Assembly (NCBI GenBank): GCA_024276455.1
Contig: JAJRXE010000001.1
Location: 1-12,727 of the forward strand
Direction: 5' to 3'
Source: Calditrichota bacterium
GTDB lineage: Bacteria > Calditrichota > Calditrichia > RBG-13-44-9
DNA: 12,727 nucleotides
Shown here: positions 1 to 6,938 of the stretch, piece by piece
How the letters are laid out: each line of letters starts with the position of its first letter
Numbering within the stretch: position 1 is the first letter of the stretch
Made by a program: the position numbers and the translations under genes
The notes under the pieces: generated by a model
The model's database searches: none
Told to the model about the DNA's origin: nothing
The model's input: the letters and a program-made list of their open reading frames with translations, nothing else

Positions 1-623
1 AAATCCACCGCGCCCACGTTTTCGTTCACATAAAGAATCCGCTCCCAGGTCTTCCCACCGTCCTTGCTGCGATACACGCCCCGTTGCTCATGGGGTCCAA
101 ACAGATGTCCCAACACAGCCGCATACACCAGATCGGGATTGCGGGGGTGAATCCGGATGCGCGGGATGTGGCGGGAATCGCGCAGGCCAATTTGTTTCCA
201 GGTCTTGCCGGCATCGGTGGACTTCCAGACGCCGTAACCGTGGGAGACATTGCCCCGCACGGTCACTTCGCCGCCGCCCACGTAAATCACATTGGGATCC
301 CACTCGCTTACTGCAATGGCTCCAATGGACCCGCCAAAAAATCCGTCGGAAATATTCTCCCAGGTCTGCCCTCCGTCGGTGGTTTTCCACACACCACCGC
401 CGGTGGCACCGAAATAGTAACGCATCGGTTTTCCGGGCACCCCGGCAACCGCGGCCGAGCGGCCGCCCCGAAACGGTCCGATGGGGCGATATTTCAGCGC
501 CTGGTAATACGATTCCGAAAAATCAATCCCTTTTTGAGCGTGGGCACTGCTCCAACCGCCAAGCAACAGGAAAAATAAAAGCACTCCCGCCACTCCTAAT
601 CCCCTGATCTTCACAGCGGCCAT
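1..623 (-). CDS. Secreted Asp-box (BNR/VPS10-like) repeat protein, C-terminal part beyond window
   Basis: The frame is open from ATG 623 to the left edge (207 codons, no stop), so only the N-terminus is present. Residues 1-29 form a signal peptide: a basic start, a Leu/Phe-rich core and an AHA cleavage site. Three Asp-box motifs of the S/T-x-D-G-G-x-T-W type follow: TTDGGQTW (81-88), STDAGKTW (135-142) and SKDGGKTW (186-193). The phrase GATGGGVWKTTDGGQTW is typical of large exported beta-propeller proteins annotated as sortilin/VPS10-like or BNR glycosyl-hydrolase-like. No catalytic residues can be named, so the substrate is unknown. An ATG at 629 is also in frame, but the AAAGGAG Shine-Dalgarno stands 6 nt before 623, so 623 is preferred. 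It lies 129 bp downstream of xdhC and may or may not be co-transcribed. Family assignment is firm; function is not. Confidence 0.85.
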   Translation of the reverse strand, partial: MAAVKIRGLGVAGVLLFFLLLGGWSSAHAQKGIDFSESYYQALKYRPIGPFRGGRSAAVAGVPGKPMRYYFGATGGGVWKTTDGGQTWENISDGFFGGSIGAIAVSEWDPNVIYVGGGEVTVRGNVSHGYGVWKSTDAGKTWKQIGLRDSRHIPRIRIHPRNPDLVYAAVLGHLFGPHEQRGVYRSKDGGKTWERILYVNENVGAVD

Positions 624-752
624 GAACATCTCCTTTCATATTTTGTAATCTGGTAAAATATTTTTCTTTAACAATCGTATTTTTTTACAGAACAAGGTTT
701 CTTTTTGATGCACTTCCCGAATTTTATTGGGTTCTTTTCGTACGAAGGAGGA

Positions 753-1559
753 TCAAGAAGTTTCCAGGACTCCGTAGCGCACCGCCTGGATTTCGGCGGC
801 AATGCTGAGGGCGATCTCGGCTGCGGTGCTGCCTCCGATTTTCAGACCGATCGGCGAATGCAGCCGGGAAAGATCGGTCTCCGGACCCAATTCCTCCCGC
901 AACTGTTTACGCAGATTCGCCGCTTTATTGCGGGACGCAATCACCCCCACGTAGGACAAATCCAGTTGCCGCTCGAACAGAGCCCGGGCAATGGCGTGAT
1001 CGTGCACGTGCCCGTGGGTGAGAATCACCGCAAAGGAACCCGGGGCTGGCCGAAAACTGCGGGCGTATTCTTCGTAATCGCGGTAAATCCATTCCGAGGC
1101 ATGGGGATTTTTCTCCGGGGTGGCGAATTCTTCCCGATTGTCGATCAGCACCCGGTGGTAGCCCAGCGGCTTCAGAAAATAGAGCAGCGCCTGTCCCACG
1201 TGCCCGCCTCCAAACACGTACACGGTGGGAAGCGCTCCGTGTACCTCGTAATACACCCACACTTTACCGTTGCACATCATGGGCACCACCCGGGCATCTC
1301 CCGGCGCTTCGGTTTTGTTTTTGCTGAGCAGGTACTCCTGCATCCCGCTGCGGTTCTCCCGCAGCCGCTGCAGCGCCTCCCGAATGACTTCCTGTTCGAT
1401 AGCGCCACCGCCCACGGTGCCGGTCGTCCCACCGTCCTCACTCACCACAATTTTAAATCCCACCTTGCCGGGAACTGACCCTTTCTGCTCCACCACGGTG
1501 GCCACCACAAAAGGACGGTTTTCCTTCTCCAATCGGGCAATTTCTTCGTAAATGCTCAT
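753..1559 (-). CDS. xdhC: XdhC/CoxI family molybdenum-hydroxylase maturation protein
   Basis: Members of this family bind molybdenum cofactor, promote its sulfuration and insert it into xanthine dehydrogenase or related hydroxylases in the cytoplasm. The 268-residue protein shows both expected parts. The N-terminal XdhC/CoxI domain has EQKGSVPGKVG (24-34), TGTVGGGAIE (46-55) and MMCNGKVWVYYE (94-105). The C-terminal Rossmann domain has VFGGGHVGQAL (115-125), THGHVHDHAI (181-190), YVGVIASRNK (203-212) and SPIGLKIGGSTAAEIALSIA (235-254). Family members usually read CGG where this one has C96-N-G. The start at 1559 (MSIYEE) has no strong Shine-Dalgarno. It is 182 bp downstream of the mocA-like gene, across a stretch resembling an interspersed repeat, and I found no convincing promoter in that gap. 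Pairing with a MocA-like gene and purine transporters suggests xanthine dehydrogenase as client; aldehyde or CO dehydrogenase-type enzymes remain possible. Confidence 0.9.
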   Translation of the reverse strand: MSIYEEIARLEKENRPFVVATVVEQKGSVPGKVGFKIVVSEDGGTTGTVGGGAIEQEVIREALQRLRENRSGMQEYLLSKNKTEAPGDARVVPMMCNGKVWVYYEVHGALPTVYVFGGGHVGQALLYFLKPLGYHRVLIDNREEFATPEKNPHASEWIYRDYEEYARSFRPAPGSFAVILTHGHVHDHAIARALFERQLDLSYVGVIASRNKAANLRKQLREELGPETDLSRLHSPIGLKIGGSTAAEIALSIAAEIQAVRYGVLETS

Positions 1560-1600
1560 AAAACGCTCACGTGTTTGGTTGCTGTAAGAAAATTACCGTT

Positions 1601-1632
1601 TTGCCACTCACAGAAACACAAAGGCACGAAGA
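1601..1632 (-). repeat. Probable copy of an interspersed CACAGA/GGCACGAAG repeat
   Basis: On the minus strand this reads CTTCGTGCCTTTGTGTTTC followed by TGTGAGTGGCAAAA. From general knowledge, near-identical strings (cttcgtgcctttgtgtctttgtggc) recur in intergenic DNA of many unrelated bacterial genomes. The flanks (1633-1700) are very AT-rich, with runs of T and A. The rest of the 182-bp gap between the mocA-like gene and xdhC holds no gene and no clear terminator. A TATAAT at 1708-1713 (minus strand) lacks a matching -35. Only one copy lies in this window, so the repeat status rests on recall. Confidence 0.45.
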
Positions 1633-1741
1633 TTTTTAAAGAGAAAATTTTTAAAAAATTACGAGTCGAATCTTTTTATTTAAAAAACCAATTTTTAGAA
1701 TTATAAGTATTTTGACAATCTCGCGGCTTTGTGAGTCAATC

Positions 1742-2386
1742 CTATGACCAGGAAATAAGGTCGTCCGGTTCGTCGAAATCCTGCCGCACCTGGGGAAAGG
1801 GGCACTCCCATATTTTCTTGCGCACCGTACGGTTGCGATCGATTGTTTGCAAGGAATCGTACGGTGTTAATTCCAATATACGGCGAATGAGATTTTGATG
1901 CAACAGCAAAGGGTGTCCGCGGCGACCGCCAAAAGCAGGTTGAATCCACTGGTAATCCGCGTCAATTTGAGCCACCAATTGCCGGTAAAAATCTTCCGGC
2001 AAGTGGGGTTGATCCACAAAATGGTAGAGCACCCAGTCTCCTTCCGGCAAACGGCGCAGCCCGGTTTGCAGAGAAGCGAACATGCCGAGAGCAAAATCGG
2101 GATTGTGAGCAAAACGCACCCGGGAAAGGTAAGAGGTGAACTCTACCGTCGCCTGGTCATCTTCCGTTTCCTGCGAACGGAAATAGGCGTCCAGCGTGGC
2201 GACCACTTCCTCGCTGCGGTGCCCGGTCACCACCACCACCTGGCGACAGACGCTCAGCATCTTGGTCAATGCCTGCACCACAAACGGTTTCCCCTGGTAA
2301 AGGAGCAGCGGCTTGAATTTTCCCATCCGACGGGAAAATCCAGCCGCCAGAAGGACACCGTGAATTGTCGGATATTCTGAAATCAT
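1742..2386 (-). CDS. mocA: MocA-like molybdenum cofactor cytidylyltransferase (NTP transferase)
   Basis: The family transfers CMP from CTP to molybdopterin, giving the MCD cofactor used by xanthine dehydrogenase-type enzymes. The 214-residue reading has the MobA-like fold motifs in order: LLAAGFSRRMGKFKPLL (12-28, nucleotide-binding loop), VVVTGH (51-56), NPDFALGMFASLQTGL (95-110), HFVDQPHL (122-129), GRRGHPLLL (154-162) and DFDEPDDL (203-210). The frame extends to 2482 and overlaps the upstream porin gene, but the extra 32 residues are low-complexity and come from an AT-rich repeat-like element. The ATG at 2386 begins just before the family's usual N-terminus. No good Shine-Dalgarno precedes it, so the start is the least certain point. 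NTP-transferase membership is very likely; CTP and molybdopterin as substrates are inferred from motifs and from xdhC next door. Confidence 0.85.
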   Translation of the reverse strand: MISEYPTIHGVLLAAGFSRRMGKFKPLLLYQGKPFVVQALTKMLSVCRQVVVVTGHRSEEVVATLDAYFRSQETEDDQATVEFTSYLSRVRFAHNPDFALGMFASLQTGLRRLPEGDWVLYHFVDQPHLPEDFYRQLVAQIDADYQWIQPAFGGRRGHPLLLHQNLIRRILELTPYDSLQTIDRNRTVRKKIWECPFPQVRQDFDEPDDLISWS

Positions 2387-2439
2387 CAGTTTTTTTAAAT
2401 TCCAAATAACAAAATACAAATTAAAAACAATTTCCAATC
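2387..2439 (-). repeat. AT-rich TTTGGAATTT-type intergenic element
   Basis: The 53 bp between the porin stop and the mocA-like start read, on the minus strand, as iterated GGAAATTG, TTTAATTTG, TATTTTG and TTATTTGGAATTT words. Translated, the stretch gives the low-complexity string FNLYFVIWNL. From memory, similar strings recur between genes in several bacterial phyla. No Shine-Dalgarno is visible, although two genes of an apparent operon flank it. Confidence 0.35.
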
Positions 2440-3195
2440 TCAAAAATTGTACTGCAGAAATACGGTGGGCAGAACGTACCACTTGTCGTAGCGGTAGTTC
2501 TCCTCCTGCATCAGTCGTCCGGACACCGACCCCAGGAATCCCCTGCTGATTTCCACCTCGCTGCCAATTTTCCAGTGCGGCGAAAACCGCCAGCCAATCT
2601 GGGGTTCCGTTTGCAGGGAATATTTGGTGCGGGCAAACTCGGGGTCAAACTTTGGCCAGGTGGGATTGTCAATATCATTCATCCAGTAATCCAGAAAACC
2701 ATTGAAAATGAGCTTACCGCCGAAAAACTCGGCGTACCACACCAGGGTGTACTGCCAATTTACTTTCAGCTTGTACTCCTGTTTCAGGAGAAATTCGGTG
2801 GAAAGATTAAAAGGCCCCAGAACAATATTGCTGAGATTGAGACCGGCCAGCCACCAGCGGGCAATGGGGGCGGTTCCGTCGTCGTACTGAATGGTAAAAT
2901 TGAGGTCCCATCGCTTCACCGAAGCAATTTTGAAGTAACGCATGAACTCAAAGTAAAAATCGGTTACTCCGTCTTGTTTACGGAATTCCCCTCCGCGGTA
3001 ATGGTCAAAATTTAAATCCATGAAAAAGAACGTAAATCCCAATTTGTCGGTACCGTAAAATTCCTGCGTTACGGTCAGGAAATCGCGCTGAAAATCCCAG
3101 TGGAATTGCAGGTTTAGATCCTTCACCTCCTGCGCTTTCAACAAGGAGAAGGGAAGCAGAGCAAACAGCAGGGAAAGCGAACGAAACAACTTCAT
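2440..3195 (-). CDS. DUF5020-type outer-membrane beta-barrel, Tsx-like (putative nucleoside/purine channel)
   Basis: The 251-residue protein has a signal peptide (residues 1-21, Leu/Phe-rich core ending LLKA before Q22). The mature chain is built of alternating aromatic/hydrophobic strands such as FTFFFMDLNF (54-63), FYFEFMRYF (80-88) and WYVLPTVFLQYNF (239-251). It ends in Phe, as expected for a Bam-inserted barrel. The N-terminal pattern NLQFHWDFQRDFLTVTQEFY (28-47) followed by DKLGFTFFFMD matches what I recall of DUF5020 proteins, which resemble the nucleoside channel Tsx. An AGGAGG Shine-Dalgarno lies directly upstream. Only 15 bp separate it from the purine permease gene, so the two are almost certainly co-transcribed, which supports a role in outer-membrane passage of purines or nucleosides. 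The barrel call is firm; the substrate is inferred from context. Confidence 0.8.
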   Translation of the reverse strand: MKLFRSLSLLFALLPFSLLKAQEVKDLNLQFHWDFQRDFLTVTQEFYGTDKLGFTFFFMDLNFDHYRGGEFRKQDGVTDFYFEFMRYFKIASVKRWDLNFTIQYDDGTAPIARWWLAGLNLSNIVLGPFNLSTEFLLKQEYKLKVNWQYTLVWYAEFFGGKLIFNGFLDYWMNDIDNPTWPKFDPEFARTKYSLQTEPQIGWRFSPHWKIGSEVEISRGFLGSVSGRLMQEENYRYDKWYVLPTVFLQYNF

Positions 3196-3210
3196 TATTC
3201 CTCCTGAATG

Positions 3211-4506
3211 TTAAGTTGCCAGAAAAATAAACCGTACGATGAACAATACACACAGTACCCAGGCCAACCAGTGTACCCGGCGGAACTGTCCGGTCAAACC
3301 GGCAATAATGGGATAAAACACAAATCCGGCTGCAATGCCGTTGGCGATGCTGTAAGTCAGCGGCATGATGGTAATTACCAGAAATCCGGGAATGACTTCC
3401 GAGGGATCGTTCCAGTCAATTTTGGCAATTTGCTGTAACATCAGCGACCCCACAATGATGAGGGCCGGGGCGGTGGCAAACACCGGAATGGATTCCGCCA
3501 GCGGATGAATAAACAACGCCAGCAGAAACAGAAACGCTACGGTTACCGCCGTGAGTCCGGTGCGACCTCCCTCTGCCACCCCGGAGGCACTCTCGATGTA
3601 AGTGGTCACCGTGGAAGTCCCCATCAGGGCGCCCACCACGGTGCCGAGAGCATCGCTGGTGAGAGCCCGTTCCACCCGGGGGAATTCCCCGTTCTCTTTA
3701 ATAAATCCACCCTGCTCCGCCACCCCCACCAGCGTCCCGGTGGTGTCAAAAAAGTCCACAAAGAAAAAGGCAAAAATGATGGCCAGGAAACCGGCATCCA
3801 GGGCTCCCTGAATGTCTAATTGTAAAAAGGTTGGGGTGGGATCGGGCGGCAAACTGAAAAGTCCCCGGTATTCGATGTGTCCCAGAACCAGGCCAATAAA
3901 CCAGTTGGCCAGAATGCCAAACAAGATGGCGCCCTTCACGCGATAATGCATCAACACGGCAATAATCACCACCCCTAACAAAGTCAGGTAGCTGTTCGGG
4001 TGAGTCAAATCCCCCAGCGTAACCAGGGTTGCCGGATGCTTCACCACAATGCCGGCGTTCTCCATGCCAATGAAGGCAATGAACAATCCAATTCCTGCTG
4101 CGGTGGAAATTTTAATCACGTTGGGAATGGCATCCACAATCAATTGCCGAATTTTTAAAAAAGTCAGCAACAGGAACAGGACGCCGGAAATAAACACGGC
4201 CCCCAGTGCCACCTGCCAGCTGTACCCCATTCCCAAACACACTGAGTAGGTAAAATAGGCATTCAACCCCATACCTGGCGCCAATGCAAAAGGGTAATTC
4301 GCCCACAGCCCCATTACCAGAGTCGCCACACTGGACCCGATAATGGTCGCCACCATGACTGCACCGAAATCCATCCCCGTTTTGGAAAGAATGGAGGGAT
4401 TCACAAAAATAATGTAAGCCATGGTCATAAAGGTGGTAATGCCGGCAATAATTTCGGTTTTCACATTGGTACCGTTCTCTTGCAAATGAAATAATTTTTC
4501 CAACAT
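3211..4506 (-). CDS. NCS2 family purine permease (AzgA/PbuG-like)
   Basis: A full-length inner-membrane transporter of 431 residues with many hydrophobic segments. Signature stretches are GITTFMTMAYIIFVNPSIL (22-40), ALAPGMGLNAYFTY (74-87), FVDFFDTTGTLVGVA (249-263) and GTSTVTTYIESASGVAEGGR (296-315). These mark the AzgA/PbuG/PbuO branch of NCS2, which imports hypoxanthine, guanine or adenine by proton symport, rather than the uracil/xanthine branch. A GAGG Shine-Dalgarno stands 8 nt before ATG 4506. The gene sits 55 bp after the YkgJ-like gene and 15 bp before the outer-membrane channel gene. No purine riboswitch fits in the 55-bp upstream gap. The exact purine cannot be read from sequence. 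Confidence 0.92.
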   Translation of the reverse strand: MLEKLFHLQENGTNVKTEIIAGITTFMTMAYIIFVNPSILSKTGMDFGAVMVATIIGSSVATLVMGLWANYPFALAPGMGLNAYFTYSVCLGMGYSWQVALGAVFISGVLFLLLTFLKIRQLIVDAIPNVIKISTAAGIGLFIAFIGMENAGIVVKHPATLVTLGDLTHPNSYLTLLGVVIIAVLMHYRVKGAILFGILANWFIGLVLGHIEYRGLFSLPPDPTPTFLQLDIQGALDAGFLAIIFAFFFVDFFDTTGTLVGVAEQGGFIKENGEFPRVERALTSDALGTVVGALMGTSTVTTYIESASGVAEGGRTGLTAVTVAFLFLLALFIHPLAESIPVFATAPALIIVGSLMLQQIAKIDWNDPSEVIPGFLVITIMPLTYSIANGIAAGFVFYPIIAGLTGQFRRVHWLAWVLCVLFIVRFIFLAT

Positions 4507-4561
4507 TTCTCTAACCTCAGTTTATTAGGCAAAGATCAATTTATCTGTAAACCGACAAATA

Positions 4562-5035
4562 TTATTTCTTCGCTTCCTCACCGGTTCTTTCTTCGTCAAG
4601 GAATTTCATCTGCGATTCAATCTTTATAATCTCCTCCCGACGGTAAAGACGCCCCCGGTCGATGCCGGGACAAAAGAGCTTCAGCATTTTCCAGCGATAG
4701 TGGGATTTCAGATTTTCCGGCCAGAAGGGAAACGTCTCGCATTGCACCGGGCGTGCCGGGTACACGGCACAACGGTTTTCCTGCAAAAAGACACAACTTT
4801 TGTCCTCGTTTTCGCGTAAACGGATTTGCCCCGCCTGAACCTGGCAGTATTCTTCCAGGAACCGCTCATAACTCAGGGAGAGAAAATCCGCCAGCCGCGA
4901 GGCTTCGGCTACACTGACTTCCACATATCCCCGGGGTAAACGGCAACACATTCCACACCCCTGACATTGAAAGCGCAGTCCCTCCTCGTAAAATCTTTTC
5001 TTTTCACTTAATTCCGTCACCCGAATTCCCCACAT
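4562..5035 (-). CDS. YkgJ-family cysteine-cluster (putative zinc/iron-chelating) protein
   Basis: A small soluble protein of 157 residues carrying the full family signature. CxxCxxCC is at C24, C27, C30 and C31. Then come C81-V-F-L, C89-A-V-Y-x-x-R-P-x-x-C99 with a following FPFWP, and C122-P-G. The family (old name UPF0153) is predicted to hold a metal or Fe-S cluster; its biochemical role is not established. It is the first gene of the minus-strand run and lies 55 bp ahead of the purine permease. ATG 5035 has only a weak upstream GAGG at 12 nt; a GTG six codons in, preceded by GGGG, is an alternative start. Co-transcription with the permease is plausible but not shown, since YkgJ genes turn up in many contexts. 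Confidence 0.85.
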   Translation of the reverse strand: MWGIRVTELSEKKRFYEEGLRFQCQGCGMCCRLPRGYVEVSVAEASRLADFLSLSYERFLEEYCQVQAGQIRLRENEDKSCVFLQENRCAVYPARPVQCETFPFWPENLKSHYRWKMLKLFCPGIDRGRLYRREEIIKIESQMKFLDEERTGEEAKK

Positions 5036-5054
5036 TCTCTTTTAGCACCTCATC

Positions 5055-5095
5055 GCCGCATAATATAAAAACAAGTTCGTTTTTTTCTAAATCTC
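5055..5095 (-). promoter_or_regulatory. Weak candidate promoter for the ykgJ-permease run
   Basis: On the minus strand a TATATT -10 (5062-5067) lies about 27 nt before ATG 5035, a sensible transcription-start distance. The hexamer 17 bp upstream (TTTAGA, 5085-5090) is a poor -35. The call rests mainly on the -10 and its position. Confidence 0.3.
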
Positions 5096-5261
5096 TTTTT
5101 ACAGTTCCCTTATCAAAAAACAGTTTACCCGGTTCCCAACCAGGGGATTTTACCGCGAAGAGATGAAGAAATAAATTCAATTCACCTGGAACTTTTGTCC
5201 GTTTAACAGCATCTAATTTATTGAAAAACAGAGGGTAAGGGAAAACAAAGGAGGAGGCACC

Positions 5262-6407
5262 ATGGTGACCTTTCGGCAGATCGACGAGTTGCTGAATTAC
5301 CGACGCACGGATTTTCCTGTGGCCAGTTTTTACCTGAATACCGACCTGCGCAATTTAACGCTTGAGCAGATTCGGACCGTCACGAAGGATTTGATTAAAC
5401 TTCGTCGGGAAGAAATCGAAAAAAGCGCCCTGAGCCATGCTCAAAAAGAAGCCCTGAAAAGCGACTTTGAGAAAATTCTTAATTTCGTAGAAGCCCTGAC
5501 CGTTGAAGGGAATCAACGAGGGCTGGCCATTTTTTCCGCTCAAGGAGGGCAATTCTGGCAGGTTTTTAAACTGCCTCAGAAAGTAAAAAACGCCTTAATC
5601 ATCGATCCGGACCCGTATGTCCGTCCGCTGTTGGCGATCCTAAATCAATACCACCGGTTTTGTTTTGCCATTGTGGACCGCAAAAAGGCTCAAATTTTCG
5701 AATACTACCTGGGAGAGTTGCAAGACATCAGTGAGTTAATGTCTGCCGATGTACCGAGTAAAGTGCGTCTGGCTGGCTGGTACGGTCTGGAAGAAAAACG
5801 GGTCATGCGCCATATCGATTACCACGCCCACCAGCATTTTAAACGGGTGGCGCAGTTACTTTTTAACCTGCACGCTGCCCGGCAATTCGACTACTTCATT
5901 CTGGGCGGACAGGCGGAATACCTGCCGGAATTCGAACAGCACTTGCATTCCTACATTTTGAACCGGGTAGTAAAACGGGTGGACACCACACCGCATGCCT
6001 GGGAAGTAAATAAGATCAAACAGGTTGTTCAGGAAACCGAAGAAGAATTGAACCGGAAGAAATTGAACGAGTTGATTGAACAGTTGATGACCGATGCCGC
6101 TAAAAATAACCGGGCGGTGTTGGGTCTGGAAAAAGTGTTGCAGGCGGCCAACACCGGAGCCATTCGGCTGCTGCTGATTGAGGAAGATACCGTACTCCCG
6201 GGTCGGGAATGTTTCTCCTGCGGATTTTTAACCCTGTCCGAAGAAACCTGTCCGATTTGCGGTGCCAAAACCGAGGAAATGGACGACCTGTTTGACGAAA
6301 TTGTGGAGAACACTGTCAACTTCAACGGGGATTTTTTTCAGGTTCCGTCAGGGAGTAAATTAAAGGAACATCAGGGTATTGGGGCCTTTTTACGGTTTAA
6401 CATTTAA
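5262..6407 (+). CDS. Bacterial archaeo-eukaryotic release-factor-like protein (baeRF type) with C-terminal zinc ribbon
   Basis: The 381-residue protein follows the layout of bacterial eRF1-related proteins, probably baeRF family 10. An N-terminal domain is seen around ASFYLN (21-26) and RGLAIFSAQGG (86-96). LP...PYVRPLLAILNQY (104-130) leads into a strand reading RFCFAIVDRKKAQIFEYYLG (132-151). A middle helix HIDYHAHQHFKRVAQLLF (184-201) precedes DYFILGGQAEYLPEFEQHL (210-228). A final region has a four-cysteine zinc ribbon at C317, C320, C330 and C333. Two GGQ triplets occur (95-97, 215-217), but neither lies in the loop before the middle helix where eRF1 carries its catalytic GGQ. The relatives are proposed to act at the ribosome; function here is unproven. 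An AGGAGGAGG Shine-Dalgarno gives a clear start. It stands alone on its strand. Confidence 0.75.
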   Translation: MVTFRQIDELLNYRRTDFPVASFYLNTDLRNLTLEQIRTVTKDLIKLRREEIEKSALSHAQKEALKSDFEKILNFVEALTVEGNQRGLAIFSAQGGQFWQVFKLPQKVKNALIIDPDPYVRPLLAILNQYHRFCFAIVDRKKAQIFEYYLGELQDISELMSADVPSKVRLAGWYGLEEKRVMRHIDYHAHQHFKRVAQLLFNLHAARQFDYFILGGQAEYLPEFEQHLHSYILNRVVKRVDTTPHAWEVNKIKQVVQETEEELNRKKLNELIEQLMTDAAKNNRAVLGLEKVLQAANTGAIRLLLIEEDTVLPGRECFSCGFLTLSEETCPICGAKTEEMDDLFDEIVENTVNFNGDFFQVPSGSKLKEHQGIGAFLRFNI

Positions 6408-6432
6408 AGTAGCTGCAAGCAATTTGGGTTAA

Positions 6433-6480
6433 TGGTTATTTGTTCGTCCCTGAACGTCATTGAAAAAAATTACCTTGATT
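6433..6480 (+). repeat. Decayed copy 1 of the TGGTYATTTG...CGTCATTGAAAAA repeat
   Basis: It begins TGGTTATTTGTTCGTCCC and continues TGAACGTCATTGAAAAA, aligning with the starts of the copies at 6560 and 6846. Beyond this point similarity fades, although GTAGCCGCCGGC at 6509-6520 resembles the GTAGACGCCGGC at 6614-6625 in copy 2. Confidence 0.6.
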
Positions 6481-6559
6481 ATTTACAAATAAGATCGTGC
6501 TTTGAAAAGGTAGCCGCCGGCTCGTGAAAATCGTCCCTGATTTTTGGTCACTGGTTGAG

Positions 6560-6611
6560 TGGTCATTTGCCCTTCCCTGGCCGTCATTGAAAAATCTTCC
6601 TGGATTTTTCC
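6560..6611 (+). repeat. Copy 2 of the TGGTCATTTG...ATTGAAAAATC repeat
   Basis: It reads TGGTCATTTGCCCTTCCC, then CCGTCATTGAAAAATCTTCC and TGGATTTTTCC, matching copy 3 at 6846-6905 closely. The CTTCCTGGATTTTTCCAGG segment is itself partly palindromic. It is followed at once by the GC-rich hairpin at 6618 and the hairpin block at 6647, the same order as after copy 3. Confidence 0.7.
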
Positions 6612-6617
6612 AGGTAG

Positions 6618-6645
6618 ACGCCGGCATTACGCCGGCGTGTTTTTT
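6618..6645 (+). terminator. GC-rich hairpin with T-run (terminator-like, part of the repeat)
   Basis: Perfect 8-bp stem ACGCCGGC (6618-6625) and GCCGGCGT (6631-6638) with a 5-nt ATTAC loop, followed by GTTTTTT. It is oriented to stop plus-strand transcription and lies 211 bp after the eRF1-like gene. The equivalent position in the next repeat unit (about 6910-6930) keeps a degenerate version without the T-run, so it may be a repeat component that also works as a terminator. Confidence 0.5.
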
Positions 6646-6646
6646 C

Positions 6647-6741
6647 CTGCCGTCCCTGCGGGACTCTACTGGGTCGGATTGTTCCTTCCTTTTCCCGGAT
6701 TGCATCCGGGGCTAAATTTACTACCTTCCTTTTGCGGGAGG
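6647..6741 (+). repeat. Hairpin-block repeat, copy A
   Basis: It opens CTGCCGTCCCTGCGGGACT with stem GTCCC/GGGAC (6652-6656/6660-6664). About 30 nt later comes stem CCCGGAT/ATCCGGG (6694-6700/6704-6710), then GGGCTA and an imperfect CCTTCC...GGGAGG pair. Copy B at 6939-7035 has the same order and spacing. Confidence 0.75.
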
Positions 6742-6780
6742 TTGATATTTGGGCAACATCTTACAAGGGAGAAAACGGTT

Positions 6781-6840
6781 TTGTAGACGATGGAGCTTTG
6801 GCTCCGTCGATCAACGCGGCGAAAGCCGTGTTGTCTACAG
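6781..6840 (+). repeat. Three-way-junction palindrome
   Basis: Outer stem TGTAGAC (6782-6788) pairs with GTCTACA (6833-6839). Inside are two hairpins. CGATGGAGC/GCTCCGTCG (6788-6796/6801-6809) has a TTTG loop; its first base also belongs to the outer stem. AACGCGGC/GCCGTGTT (6813-6820/6825-6832) has a GAAA tetraloop. All positions pair, two of them as G-T. It lies between the two hairpin-block copies. As single-stranded DNA or RNA it would fold compactly; whether it is transcribed is unknown. Confidence 0.65.
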
Positions 6841-6845
6841 CCGGG

Positions 6846-6905
6846 TGGTCATTGGACATTTGTTCGTTCCTAGACGTTATTGAAAAATCCTCCCGGATTT
6901 TTTCC
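6846..6905 (+). repeat. Copy 3 of the TGGTCATT...ATTGAAAAATC repeat
   Basis: It reads TGGTCATTGGACATTTG, then TTCGTTCCTAGACGTTATTG, AAAAATCCTCCCGGATTTTTTCC, starting 286 bp after copy 2. A degenerate form of the GC-rich hairpin follows (GCCGGCTTCACGCCAGCGC), then hairpin block B. Confidence 0.7.
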
Positions 6906-6938
6906 GATAGGCCGGCTTCACGCCAGCGCAATTATCTT

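Noticed and set aside
705..1478. Long plus-strand frame antisense to xdhC
   Set aside because: It is a shadow of xdhC, which has clear family motifs; the antisense translation is low-quality His/Pro/Arg-rich sequence.
1708..1713. TATAAT on the minus strand as an xdhC promoter
   Set aside because: No acceptable -35 at 16-18 bp; AT-rich DNA easily yields such hexamers.
4507..4561. Purine riboswitch ahead of the NCS2 permease
   Set aside because: The gap is only 55 bp and shows none of the paired loops of the purine aptamer.
5544..5552. Catalytic GGQ of a functional release factor (also the triplet at 5904-5912)
   Set aside because: Both triplets lie in other parts of the fold than the catalytic loop of eRF1, so the motif match alone is not evidence of peptide release.
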